Part shown: positions 1-7,653 of the stretch, one piece after another
How the letters are laid out: every line of letters starts with the position of its first letter
Position numbering within the stretch: position 1 is the stretch's first letter
NCBI GenBank assembly: GCA_900544765.1
Contig: UQWI01000002.1
Coordinates: 1-64,000, forward strand
DNA length: 64,000 nucleotides
Direction of reading: 5' to 3'
Origin: an uncultured Eubacteriales bacterium
GTDB lineage: Bacteria > Bacillota > Clostridia > Oscillospirales > Oscillospiraceae
The notes under the pieces: generated by a model
Told to the model about the DNA's origin: nothing
Databases searched by the model: none
The model's input: only the letters and a program-made list of their open reading frames with translations
Position numbers and translations under genes: made by a program

Positions 1-84
1 GCGGTTTTGCCCCTCGCGGGAAACTTGTTGGGGAGTGCCTTCCCCAAACCCTGCTTTGCGGCTTGCGCCGCATATCCCCGCCGC

Positions 85-450
85 TTACAGAGCTTCCCGC
101 ATTGGGACTGCTCCGGCGGTTTCGGAGAGCACCTTCATGGTGAGCGCCGCCACAAACTTGGATGAGTGCGGACGCGAGATTAGCTTGCAGCCCATAAGCT
201 CCTCCATGGCCTCCGGATTGTGCGTCCACGCCGCAGTGGCCACGGTTCGGATATTACGTTCCACCGTTGACCATTTTACACCGTACTGCTTTCCAACCTC
301 GGCATACACCAACTTGGTTATCAAAGTCAGTCGTTCCGGTTCAGACGCGCACATCTCAACTGCACGCATTGTCTGAAAGTACCCGGCGTAGTTTGGCGTA
401 ATGCCAAGGTCGTGCAATATCCCGTATACCCGTACACTTATGCTGTCCAT
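85..450 (-). CDS. Stand-alone Spo0A C-terminal-type DNA-binding protein (121 aa)
   Basis: The 121-residue product aligns by eye over nearly its whole length with the C-terminal effector domain of the sporulation regulator Spo0A: an N-terminal helix ending in a GI-type motif (HDLGITPNYAGY), a central helix pair, and the recognition-helix signature STVERNIRTVATAAW followed by SSKFVAALTMKVL. The receiver domain of true Spo0A is absent. I chose the ATG at 450 because AAGGGGTG lies just upstream; the open frame continues to 645, but that part looks like non-coding remnant. Inferred role: a DNA-binding protein that could act at Spo0A-type sites without phosphorylation control. Such free-standing domains are found on integrative elements, and the neighbourhood looks like decayed accessory DNA. 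The family assignment is fairly secure; the function is not. Confidence 0.8.
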   Translation of the reverse strand: MDSISVRVYGILHDLGITPNYAGYFQTMRAVEMCASEPERLTLITKLVYAEVGKQYGVKWSTVERNIRTVATAAWTHNPEAMEELMGCKLISRPHSSKFVAALTMKVLSETAGAVPMREAL

Positions 451-850
451 GCTCTTACACCCCTTGAAATGATTAATCGCGCTTAGGTTTGTAGTTATTA
501 ACCATCTCCATGACCTTTTCGGGTCCAATGGAATACAAAAGTAGAACTGGAGCCGAACGCCCGGCGCCGCGCAATATTCATCTGCTGCGGCACAGGACGC
601 GCTGTTCTCAAGGTCCTTGAGCGAGGTGGTGTTGGCCCCGGCCAAGGAGCTGAGAAGTCCCCGCGAAATTCCCCTCTCTTTGTGAAGTCATGCCATGTTT
701 TTACCAACTTCTAAGGTATATGACATAAAAATCCCTCCGCACTATAGAATAGAAAAGATTTGCGAATTTGGACAGTAAGTATACTGCTGATTTTGAAATT
801 TTTTATAAAAATATGCCGCCGGACCAGATGACAATGGCCGGCAGCAGACA
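451..850. other. 400-base stretch without a convincing gene; possible decayed coding remnants
   Basis: On the minus strand, three frames each carry short protein-like pieces (for example GPEKVMEMVNNYKPKRD before a stop near 480, and LKDLENSASCAAADEY around 580-620), which suggests a frameshifted relic, but no family is recognisable. From about 700 to 800 the sequence is AT-rich and looks like an intergenic promoter region. Nothing else is supported. Confidence 0.35.
800..845 (-). terminator. Rho-independent terminator of the HAD-Nudix gene
   Basis: Read on the minus strand just after the stop codon at 851, GCCGG and CCGGC arms enclose a loop and are followed by a U-rich tract (ATATTTTTATAAAAAATTTC). 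Confidence 0.6.
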
Positions 851-1924
851 TCAGCAATCCAAACTGTCTATTTTGTCGCAGTAGTTGAGTAACGGATGAA
901 GCTCACTTCGGGCCTGCATGACCAGAAGCTCTCCCGGCGTCACCCACTTCGCATCGCACACTTCCTCGCGCTGCAGCGTCAGCTCCGGCAAAGGCTCCGG
1001 TGCGGGGAACATCCAGGCGTCGTAAAAATCACGTTCACGCCGGACACTGTGTATCAGGCTGGCGCGCCTGCCGTCCAGGCACAGGCCCAGCTCTTCGTGA
1101 ATCTCACGCAATATCGCCGTCAGGCTGTCCTCTCCCGCGAGCACATGCCCGCCGGTAGGTTCCCAGAGCAGGGGATACTTTTTGCCCTCGGCCCGCCTCG
1201 TCAGCAGCACGCGTCCCTGCCCGTCGCGTATCCAGCCGCTGACGGAGAGGTGATAGCGCCCGGGCGGGACAGGGTCGCCACGGCGCAGCGTTTCGCCTGT
1301 CGGGACTCGTCCGGCATCGTACAAATCCATCAGCTCACCGGTCAGCGGCGCGCCTTCCAGCCCGTGCGAGGCGTCGTATATCTGCATCCCGGCGCGGGAC
1401 GCGCTGCTTAAAGCCTCGCGGCTGTCGTCCAGCACGAGGCAGCGCGATGGCTCGACGCCCAGCCGCCTCGCGGCGAGAAGAAACACGTCCGGCTCGAACT
1501 TGCCGCGGTGGGTTTCGTCGGTTGAGCAGAACGCGTCGAAGCTGCCCGTGAGCCCCAGCCGCTGCAGGCAGGGGACATACAGGCGCTCCGGCAGACTTGT
1601 CGCCACGGCCAGCCTGACGCCGAGCGTGCGCAGCCGGGACAAATATTCGCGCGCGCCCGGCAGCAGTGCGGCCCTGTTCGCGTACTCGTCCAGCGAGAGC
1701 GCATCCCACTCGTCAAGCAGACGCTCGGGGGACTCCTGCAGCCCGAAGCGCGAGACGGTGTACTCTGCGGCCTCGGCGAAGCTGAGCGAGTGGACGCGCA
1801 CGACGTAGTCGCGCGGGCAGGGCAGGCCGCGGGCGGCGAGCGGTGCGGCAAGTATGCCGTCCCACACGGACATCGTGTCGAGCAGCGTGCCGTCCAAATC
1901 AAAAATAGCGGCGTCGAAGTTCAT
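851..1924 (-). CDS. HAD-superfamily phosphatase fused to a Nudix hydrolase domain (357 aa)
   Basis: Two catalytic domains lie in one chain. Residues 1 to about 205 are a HAD phosphatase of the beta-phosphoglucomutase type: motif I FDLDGT (D9, D11), motif II in VATS, a lysine in RGKFEPD and motif IV LVLDDS. Residues from about 220 to the end are a Nudix domain with a complete Nudix box (GGHVLAGED, then REIHEELGL, near 250-272). The start at 1924 follows AGGAGG; upstream in-frame codons lie inside the leader. A TPP riboswitch precedes the gene, so thiamine status very likely controls it. The natural inference is thiamine-phosphate dephosphorylation plus clean-up of thiamine diphosphate or its damaged forms, activities known for some HAD and Nudix enzymes. 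The substrate is not shown by the sequence. Confidence 0.9.
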   Translation of the reverse strand: MNFDAAIFDLDGTLLDTMSVWDGILAAPLAARGLPCPRDYVVRVHSLSFAEAAEYTVSRFGLQESPERLLDEWDALSLDEYANRAALLPGAREYLSRLRTLGVRLAVATSLPERLYVPCLQRLGLTGSFDAFCSTDETHRGKFEPDVFLLAARRLGVEPSRCLVLDDSREALSSASRAGMQIYDASHGLEGAPLTGELMDLYDAGRVPTGETLRRGDPVPPGRYHLSVSGWIRDGQGRVLLTRRAEGKKYPLLWEPTGGHVLAGEDSLTAILREIHEELGLCLDGRRASLIHSVRRERDFYDAWMFPAPEPLPELTLQREEVCDAKWVTPGELLVMQARSELHPLLNYCDKIDSLDC

Positions 1925-1963
1925 AAAATTTTCCTCCTTTTTTTGAACTACGCCGGCAAAACG

Positions 1964-2030
1964 AAAGCCTCCGTACCGGTACGGGGGCTCAAAAAAGCGC
2001 AAACCGGCACGGAATTGCTCCCGTGCCGGC
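1964..2030 (-). terminator. Two alternative leader hairpins downstream of the TPP aptamer
   Basis: On the minus strand CCGGCACGG (inside the aptamer 3' half) pairs with CCGTGCCGG (2004-2012) and is followed by a tract ending in six U. A second hairpin from GCCCCCGTACC and GGTACGGAGGC (about 1966-1988) is followed by TTTCGTTTT. The CCGTGCCGG arm can also pair with CCGGTACGG of the second hairpin, so the three segments are mutually exclusive partners, as expected of a transcriptional riboswitch platform. Confidence 0.7.
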
Positions 2031-2092
2031 ATTAACCGACAGGTCAAGAGGTCCGGCGTGAACCGTTTTCAGCCTTTCGGCTCCCTCGCAAC
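2014..2092 (-). ncRNA. TPP (thiamine pyrophosphate) riboswitch aptamer
   Basis: The minus strand reads through the THI-box consensus: closing stem GTTGC/GCAAT, then GAGG-GAGCC-GAAA-GGCTGAAAA, a small CGG/CCG stem, the P2 partner CCTC, then GACCTGTCGGTTAATG, CCGG and CACGGGAGC. The GGCTGA bulge and the GGTTAAT-GCCGG-(C)ACGGGAG half are the conserved ligand-binding parts. P4 (CCTGT with ACGGG) and P5 (CGG/CCG) pair. The aptamer sits between a sigma-A promoter and the HAD-Nudix start. A slight departure is GGCTGAAAA where GGCTGAGAA is usual. Confidence 0.88.
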
Positions 2093-2117
2093 TGATCTGA
2101 CATATTCGGTTGAGTTT

Positions 2118-2146
2118 ATCATACCATCCGGCGGCGGAATATGCAA
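2118..2146 (-). promoter_or_regulatory. Sigma-A promoter for the TPP riboswitch leader
   Basis: On the minus strand TTGCAT (2146-2141) and TATGAT (2123-2118) are separated by exactly 17 bases. The predicted transcript begins about 20 bases before the aptamer. Confidence 0.75.
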
Positions 2147-2222
2147 GCGCGAAATCCGGCTGCTGGCGTAAGCGAGGCGCGTGTGATACAATACAAACAT
2201 AGACTGTGAAACGGGGGATAGC

Positions 2223-2624
2223 ATGACCGAAGTAGTGGCGGCGCTCATTTGGGAGCGCGGGAAATTTATGATTTGCCAGAGACCCGCCGGTAAGGCGAGG
2301 GGCCTGCTGTGGGAATTTGTCGGCGGCAAGGTGGAGCCGGGCGAGACGAAGGCCGACGCGCTCGTGCGCGAATGCCGGGAGGAGCTTGGCGTCACCGTTG
2401 GGGTGGGCGAGGCGTTCATGGAGGTCACGCACGAGTATCCGGACCTCACCGTCCACCTCACGCTCTTCAACGCGGAGATAGCTTCAGGCACGCCGCAGAA
2501 ACTTGAGCACAACGACATCCGCTGGATAAGCCCGGAGGAGATAGACGGCTACGACTTCTGCCCGGCCGACGAGGTGATATTGCAAAAGCTCAGGCGGGAA
2601 GGGCCTGATAACGGGAAAATATAG
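2223..2624 (+). CDS. Nudix (MutT-like) hydrolase, 133 aa
   Basis: A compact single-domain Nudix hydrolase. The Nudix box GGKVEPGETKADAL then VRECREELGV is complete, at about residues 37-60, and the protein has the usual length of MutT/8-oxo-dGTPase-like enzymes. WEFVGGKVE preceding the box and WISPEEIDGYDF near the C-terminus are typical of the MutT/CTP pyrophosphohydrolase group, suggesting sanitation of oxidised nucleotides. The gene is divergent from the riboswitch-controlled HAD-Nudix gene and is closed by its own terminator, so it forms a single-gene unit. Substrate specificity cannot be read from the sequence. Confidence 0.88.
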   Translation: MTEVVAALIWERGKFMICQRPAGKARGLLWEFVGGKVEPGETKADALVRECREELGVTVGVGEAFMEVTHEYPDLTVHLTLFNAEIASGTPQKLEHNDIRWISPEEIDGYDFCPADEVILQKLRREGPDNGKI

Positions 2625-2653
2625 GGCGGGTTTCCGCCCTATATTTTTGTTTT
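2617..2653 (+). terminator. Rho-independent terminator after the Nudix gene
   Basis: Arms ATATAGGGCGG and CCGCCCTATAT overlap the stop codon and are followed by TTTGTTTTT. Confidence 0.85.
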
Positions 2654-2725
2654 TCACCCCACGGAACCTTTCCCGGCCCGGCACGTCTTACTTGTAACGG
2701 GAAAAATTAAATGGAGGTGCAAAAA

Positions 2726-3637
2726 ATGAGACGCAAGCTTATGTGTGCAGCGCTGGCTCTGGCCTTTGCGCTGCTGGCGGCGTGCGGCGCGCCGGAGGCC
2801 CAGCCCTCACCCACGCCGGATGCCAACCAGGTGAGCTTCACGCGGGAGAACTTCCCGCGCCTTGACGGCTCCACATCTACAGCTCCGCTGGGAACGGCCA
2901 TCGCCGCCGTGCTGCTGGGAGAGAGCGAGGACGAGGTGTCCGACCTCATAAACTTCTCGCGCACGACGGAGTCATACCGCGAGCTGATGCGGGGGAACCG
3001 CGACCTTGTCATCGCGGCGGAGCCCAACGAGACCGTGTTCGGCGAGATGAAGGACGCGGGCTTCGAGATCAAGATGGAGCCCTTTGCCATGGACGCGCTC
3101 GTGTTCATGGTCAACGCGGGCAACCCGGTGGAGTCGCTCACGCTTGAGCAGCTGAGGGGCATCTACACCGGAGAGATAACGAACTGGAGCGAGGTAGGCG
3201 GCGAGGACGCGGAGATAGTCGCCTTCCAGCGCAACGCCGAGTCCGGTAGCCAGGTGCTGATGGAGAAGCTGGTCATGGACGGGACGGAAATGATAGACCC
3301 GCCGGAGGGCGGTATGGTCGGCGAGATGGGTACGCTCATATCTGCCGTCAAGGAGTACGACAACAGCGCCAACGCCATAGGCTACACCGTCTACTACTAT
3401 GCTCACGATATGCAGATGGCCGACGGGCTCAAGCTGCTGAAGGTGGACGGCGTGGAGCCTGACGCCGAGACCATCCGCTCCGGCGAGTACCCCTTCCTCA
3501 ACCCCTACTACGTCGCCATTGACGCAGCCGAGCCCGAGAACTCAATGACTCGCGTGCTCTTCGACTGGATACTCGGCCCCGACGGGCAGAAGCTAGTGGA
3601 TATGCAGGGCTATGTCGCGGTGAACGGGGTGGGCTGA
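2726..3637 (+). CDS. PstS-like phosphate-type solute-binding lipoprotein (303 aa)
   Basis: The product has an n-region MRRK, a hydrophobic signal and the lipobox LAAC, then a PSPTP linker and a PstS-type periplasmic-binding fold: LDGSTSTAPL (first oxyanion-binding loop), the central GEITNWSEVGG motif characteristic of PstS, and ESGSQ as second loop. ATG at 2726 is preferred over the in-frame ATG at 2711 because GGAGGTG lies six bases before it. It is therefore a membrane-tethered binder of phosphate or a similar oxyanion. No pst permease or ATPase lies nearby, so it may act with a distant transporter or as a sensor. It is followed at once by another lipoprotein gene with an almost identical leader. 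Confidence 0.85.
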   Translation: MRRKLMCAALALAFALLAACGAPEAQPSPTPDANQVSFTRENFPRLDGSTSTAPLGTAIAAVLLGESEDEVSDLINFSRTTESYRELMRGNRDLVIAAEPNETVFGEMKDAGFEIKMEPFAMDALVFMVNAGNPVESLTLEQLRGIYTGEITNWSEVGGEDAEIVAFQRNAESGSQVLMEKLVMDGTEMIDPPEGGMVGEMGTLISAVKEYDNSANAIGYTVYYYAHDMQMADGLKLLKVDGVEPDAETIRSGEYPFLNPYYVAIDAAEPENSMTRVLFDWILGPDGQKLVDMQGYVAVNGVG

Positions 3638-3638
3638 G

Positions 3639-4892
3639 ATGAAAGCAGGCAGAATAGCGCTTTTGCTCGCGTTTGCGCTGCTGCTCACGGCCTGCGGCGC
3701 GCCGGAGGCGGAGCCTTCGCCTACGCCTGGCAGCTCCGGCGGGGAGGTTGCAGTGCACTGGGACGCGCTCACGCCCAAGCCGGAGAATGTGGCCAAGCGC
3801 TGGTATGAGGGGTATACTGACGAGCTGATACCCTCGGACGATTACGGCGAGCTTGTGCCGTACATCGGCGGCGAAATGTCGCATCATTATGTGGGTACAA
3901 GCTGGTACTACGGGCTCACAACCCGCGACGGCGTCATCATCACCGATCCGGTGTACGCAGATGTGAGCGCCACAGACGGGGGAAGCGCGCTCGTGCTCCG
4001 CACAGCCGTGCCGAACGATGCTCCGATAGTGGACGAGTGGACGCCAAGGCACGACGACCGCTATGGCCTCGCCGCCATAGACGGCTCCTGGTACACGGGG
4101 CAGATATACACCGACAAAATATGCACCAGCACGCTCGGCGCTCTATTTTTCGATACGGATGGCGACGTCGTTATGGTCTCCGCCGAGGACGGCTCCGAGC
4201 TCTTCCGCTGGAGGGCGGACGAGTTGCCCATAGAGGGCCTGGAACCAAGCCATTTCTACTGGGAAATCGTCAGTGTCGAGGGCGAATACATGAGATTTAT
4301 GCACTGGGGCACAGGGGGAGAGAACAGATACGACTACGTCGACCTCAGGACAGGCGAGCTGCTTGATACCGCGCCAGATGTGTTCAACGTGGTATATGAC
4401 GGCGAGACCATGCGCTACGATGGCGGCACCTACACCGTCTCTGACGGCGCCGTGACCATAAACACGGACAGCGGGGAGACGCACACCTTCACGGTGCCCG
4501 ACTGGGCCGGAGAGTTTTTCTATCCCGACATAAACGGCGACCGCATCCTGATTGGACATGACGGCGTGACCCTGCTTACCGACCTCGACGGGAACGAGCT
4601 CGCGCGTATAGACGGGATAGCAAACTGGACTTGGCAGTTGTACGGTACGGCCTGGTCGCTCCCGGCCGTGACCGACTATGTTTCAAGCGAGGACGGTCTC
4701 GGGTTCTGGGTGGACTACACGCTTTATGACCGCGACGGCGAGCTGATGGGGAAATTCTCCGGCAATGTCGAGCAGTGGGGCGATCGTCTGCTCATAGCCG
4801 ATAGCGACAGCTACCGTCTCACAGACCTTGAGGGCAGCGACCTCATACGCCTGTCCCGTTTCGACCAGCTGGACATACCGGCGGAGGAATAG
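3639..4892 (+). CDS. Lipoprotein of unknown function, WG/propeller-like repeats (417 aa)
   Basis: The leader MKAGRIALLLAFALLLTAC is a clear type II signal, followed by a GAPEAEPSPTP linker almost identical to that of the preceding PstS-like protein. The mature part contains repeated beta-rich units with aspartate turns (for example YGLTTRDGVIITDP, YGLAAIDGSWYT, TLLTDLDGNELARI, YRLTDLEGSDLIRL), which resemble WG-repeat or beta-propeller blades. The start lies one base after the upstream stop, so the two genes are probably co-transcribed and translationally coupled. No family is assigned with confidence; an extracellular binding or sensor role is an inference. Confidence 0.7.
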   Translation: MKAGRIALLLAFALLLTACGAPEAEPSPTPGSSGGEVAVHWDALTPKPENVAKRWYEGYTDELIPSDDYGELVPYIGGEMSHHYVGTSWYYGLTTRDGVIITDPVYADVSATDGGSALVLRTAVPNDAPIVDEWTPRHDDRYGLAAIDGSWYTGQIYTDKICTSTLGALFFDTDGDVVMVSAEDGSELFRWRADELPIEGLEPSHFYWEIVSVEGEYMRFMHWGTGGENRYDYVDLRTGELLDTAPDVFNVVYDGETMRYDGGTYTVSDGAVTINTDSGETHTFTVPDWAGEFFYPDINGDRILIGHDGVTLLTDLDGNELARIDGIANWTWQLYGTAWSLPAVTDYVSSEDGLGFWVDYTLYDRDGELMGKFSGNVEQWGDRLLIADSDSYRLTDLEGSDLIRLSRFDQLDIPAEE

Positions 4893-4907
4893 CATACAAT
4901 ATAAAAA

Positions 4908-4945
4908 CAAAAGCGGCCGCGCAGAACGTGCGCGGCCGCTTTGCC
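4908..4945. terminator. Bidirectional terminator between convergent units
   Basis: Perfect 13-base arms AAAGCGGCCGCGC and GCGCGGCCGCTTT separate the plus-strand lipoprotein genes from the minus-strand liv operon, whose last gene stops at 4961. Confidence 0.75.
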
Positions 4946-4960
4946 GTGTGTGTTTAGCTG

Positions 4961-5671
4961 TCAGCCGCCGAGATACGCCTTGCGTACCTGGTCGCTCTCG
5001 GCGAGCTCCCTGCCCGTACCGCTGAGGGTGATGTTGCCGGTCTCCATGACGTAGGCACGGTCGGCCACGGACAGGGCCATCTGTGCGTTTTGCTCGACAA
5101 GCAGTATGGTCGTACCGGCGTCGTGCAGCTTTTGGATTATCTCGAATATCTGCTCGACAAGTATGGGCGCGAGACCCATGGAGGGCTCGTCGAGCATCAG
5201 CAGCTTGGGCTTGCTCATCAGCGCGCGTCCCATGGCCAGCATCTGCTGCTCACCGCCGGAGAGCGTTCCCGCTATCTGCTTGCGGCGTTCTTTAAGGCGC
5301 GGGAACTGCGCGAACACCTTCTCAAGCTCGGCGTCGACGCCGCTGCCGCCCTGGGTATAGGCACCCATGTCCAGGTTCTCCTGCACGGTCATCTGCAGGA
5401 AGATGCGCCGCCCTTCGGGGACTTGCGCCAGGCCGCGCTCAACTATCTTGTGCGGCTGCAGGCGGGAGATGTTTTCGCCGCAGAACTCTATGCAGCCCGT
5501 CTTAGAGCGCAGCAGGCCGGATATGGTCTGCAGCGTGGTGCTCTTGCCGGCCCCGTTCGCGCCTATCAGCGTGACTATCTCGCCCTCGTCGACGTGGAAG
5601 GATATGCCCTTGATGGCGTGGATGGCGCCGTAGTATACATTTATATTATCTACCCTGAGTATTTCGCCCAC
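4961..5671 (-). CDS. livF: Branched-chain amino acid ABC transporter ATP-binding protein LivF
   Basis: A 236-residue ABC ATPase with Walker A GANGAGKST (37-45), signature LSGGEQQMLAMGRAL, Walker B LLMLDEPSMGLAP and the LivF hallmark QVPEGRRIFLQMTVQENLDMG. It is the last gene of a five-gene minus-strand operon. The start is GTG at 5671 behind AAGGAGG, three bases from the livG stop. It powers uptake of leucine, isoleucine, valine or related amphipathic amino acids together with LivG. Confidence 0.95.
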   Translation of the reverse strand: MGEILRVDNINVYYGAIHAIKGISFHVDEGEIVTLIGANGAGKSTTLQTISGLLRSKTGCIEFCGENISRLQPHKIVERGLAQVPEGRRIFLQMTVQENLDMGAYTQGGSGVDAELEKVFAQFPRLKERRKQIAGTLSGGEQQMLAMGRALMSKPKLLMLDEPSMGLAPILVEQIFEIIQKLHDAGTTILLVEQNAQMALSVADRAYVMETGNITLSGTGRELAESDQVRKAYLGG

Positions 5672-5674
5672 GGC

Positions 5675-6529
5675 TCACGCCTCCTTTTTGCGGCCCAGGT
5701 AGGCCTCGATTACCACGGGGTTGGACTGTATATCCTCCGGGGTACCCTTGGCTATGACCTTGCCGAAGTTCAGCACGCATATTCCCTCGCATATTCCCAT
5801 GACGAGGTTCATGTCGTGCTCGATGAGCATGATGGCTATCTGGAAGGTGTCGCGTATCTTGATGATGTTTTCCATGAGCTCGGCCGTCTCGCTGGGGTTC
5901 ATACCTGCGGCGGGCTCGTCGAGCAGCAGCAGGCTGGGGTTCGTGCCGAGCGCGCGGACTATCTCCAGGCGGCGCTGTGCGCCGTAAGGGAGGGAGCCCG
6001 CCTTGGCGTTCGCCAAGTCCTGCATGTCGAAAATGCTGAGCAGCTCCATGGCGCGCTCGTGGGCTATGCGCTCCTGCTTCCAGTAGGAGGGCAGGCGGAG
6101 GATGCCGCTGAAGTAGCCGTACTTTATCTGGTTGTGCATGCCGAGCTTGACGTTGTCCTCGACCGAGAGGTTGGAGAAGAGCCTGATGTTCTGGAAGGTG
6201 CGCGCCACGCCGAGCTTGTTCACCTGCACGGTGTTCATCCCGGCGGTGTCCTTGCCGTCTATCATTATAGTGCCGCGTGTGGGCTGATACACCTTCGTTA
6301 GCAGGTTGAACACCGTAGTCTTGCCCGCGCCGTTGGGCCCGATGAGGCCTGCTATCTCCGTGCGGCCTATGGTGAGGTTGAAGTCGTCCACGGCGGTGAG
6401 GCCTCCGAAGTCTATGCCCAGGTGCCGGGCTTCCAGCACCGGAAGCTTGTCGAGGTCGCGCTCTGGTATATAAGCGTCGCTCGGCATGTTCACGAGCGGG
6501 CTTTCAATCTTGGATTTGACCTTAGCCAT
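5675..6529 (-). CDS. livG: Branched-chain amino acid ABC transporter ATP-binding protein LivG
   Basis: A 284-residue ABC ATPase: Walker A GPNGAGKTT, the LivG-specific GVARTFQNIRLFSNLSVEDNV segment, signature SLPYGAQRRLEI and Walker B LLLLDEPAAGMNP. The N-terminal ~25 residues before the ATPase core are longer than usual. The gene overlaps the livM stop by eight bases, and an AAAGGGGG ribosome site lies within livM, so translation is probably coupled. Confidence 0.95.
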   Translation of the reverse strand: MAKVKSKIESPLVNMPSDAYIPERDLDKLPVLEARHLGIDFGGLTAVDDFNLTIGRTEIAGLIGPNGAGKTTVFNLLTKVYQPTRGTIMIDGKDTAGMNTVQVNKLGVARTFQNIRLFSNLSVEDNVKLGMHNQIKYGYFSGILRLPSYWKQERIAHERAMELLSIFDMQDLANAKAGSLPYGAQRRLEIVRALGTNPSLLLLDEPAAGMNPSETAELMENIIKIRDTFQIAIMLIEHDMNLVMGICEGICVLNFGKVIAKGTPEDIQSNPVVIEAYLGRKKEA

Positions 6530-7643
6530 TTGCCGTGCCCCCTTTCTTGCCCCTGCAGGCGAATATGCCCTTCAAGCCGTCGGCGCTGCGCGAAAAGACG
6601 GCCCTGAACTGCGGGCTGTTTGTGGCCAGCATTACCAGGATGAGCACGATGGCGTAGACCAACATCCTGTAGTCGTCGAAGCCGCGCAGGGCCTCGGGCA
6701 GTATGGTCAGGACGGTCGCGGCGATTATGCTGCCCCATATCTTGCCCAGACCGCCGAGCACGACGAACACGAGGATGAGTATCGAGGTGTTGAAGTTGAA
6801 CTTTGTGGCGGCGAGGTTGGAGAAATTGAGGCCGTAGAGCGCGCCGGCGGCCCCGGCCAGGGCGGCGCTGGTGACGAAGGCCATCAGCTTGTACTTGGTG
6901 ACGTTGATGCCCACGCTCTCTGCGGCGATACGGTTGTCCCGGAGGGCCATGATGGCGCGGCCGGAGCGGCTGCGCACCAGGTTGAGCACGATTACGAGCG
7001 TTACCATGATGAGGATGAAGCCCGCTGTGAAGCCGGCAATCGTGTCTGTACCCGTCGCGCCCTGCGCGCCCTTGATTATGGCTATGCCGTTCTCGGTAAG
7101 GCCGAGGTCGTTGGCGGTCTTGCTGCCGTCAAAGTTGAAGATTATGTGCAGGCCGTTCTCGTCGTGGCCGACGATGAGGCAGTTTATGAGCTCCTTGATT
7201 ATCTCGCCGAAGGCCAGGGTGACGATGGCGAGGTAGTCGCCGCGCAGGCGCAGCACGGGTACGCCGACGATGAGCCCGGCGACAGCGGCGCAGGCGGCGC
7301 CCACAATGAGCGCGATGACGAGCCGCACGGCGTCGGAGGGGATGGACGCCTGCAGGCTCATGGCCGCGATGATTCCGGAGAAGGCGCCTACGCTCATAAA
7401 GCCCGCGTGGCCGAGGCTCAGCTCGCCGAGGACGCCGACGGTCAGGTTCAGGGATATGGCCATGACTATGTAGCAGCAGATGGGTACGAGCTGCCCCTGG
7501 AAGGAACGGCTTAGCATGCCCTGGCTGCCGAGAAGGGTGACGACGGCGAAGGCGAGGATGACGCCGAGATAGGTTGCGTAGTCTATTTTGGCCGCTTTGC
7601 TTATCCTGGGAGCTGCGGCGCTGGGTTTGTTGCGTTTGCTCAT
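6522..7643 (-). CDS. livM: Branched-chain amino acid ABC transporter permease LivM
   Basis: A 373-residue polytopic permease with the family signatures LTVGVLGELSLGHAGFMSVGAFSGI and LRLRGDYLAIVTLAFGEI. ATG at 7643 is chosen because GAGGTGG lies upstream; an in-frame start ten codons earlier has no ribosome site. It forms the membrane channel with LivH and lies between livH and livG in the operon. Confidence 0.93.
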   Translation of the reverse strand: MSKRNKPSAAAPRISKAAKIDYATYLGVILAFAVVTLLGSQGMLSRSFQGQLVPICCYIVMAISLNLTVGVLGELSLGHAGFMSVGAFSGIIAAMSLQASIPSDAVRLVIALIVGAACAAVAGLIVGVPVLRLRGDYLAIVTLAFGEIIKELINCLIVGHDENGLHIIFNFDGSKTANDLGLTENGIAIIKGAQGATGTDTIAGFTAGFILIMVTLVIVLNLVRSRSGRAIMALRDNRIAAESVGINVTKYKLMAFVTSAALAGAAGALYGLNFSNLAATKFNFNTSILILVFVVLGGLGKIWGSIIAATVLTILPEALRGFDDYRMLVYAIVLILVMLATNSPQFRAVFSRSADGLKGIFACRGKKGGTANG

Positions 7644-7653
7644 AGCGTCCACC

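Noticed and set aside
1..84. Window start examined for an rRNA or tRNA end
   Set aside because: Only a small TTGGGGA/TCCCCAA hairpin is visible; no RNA gene pattern.
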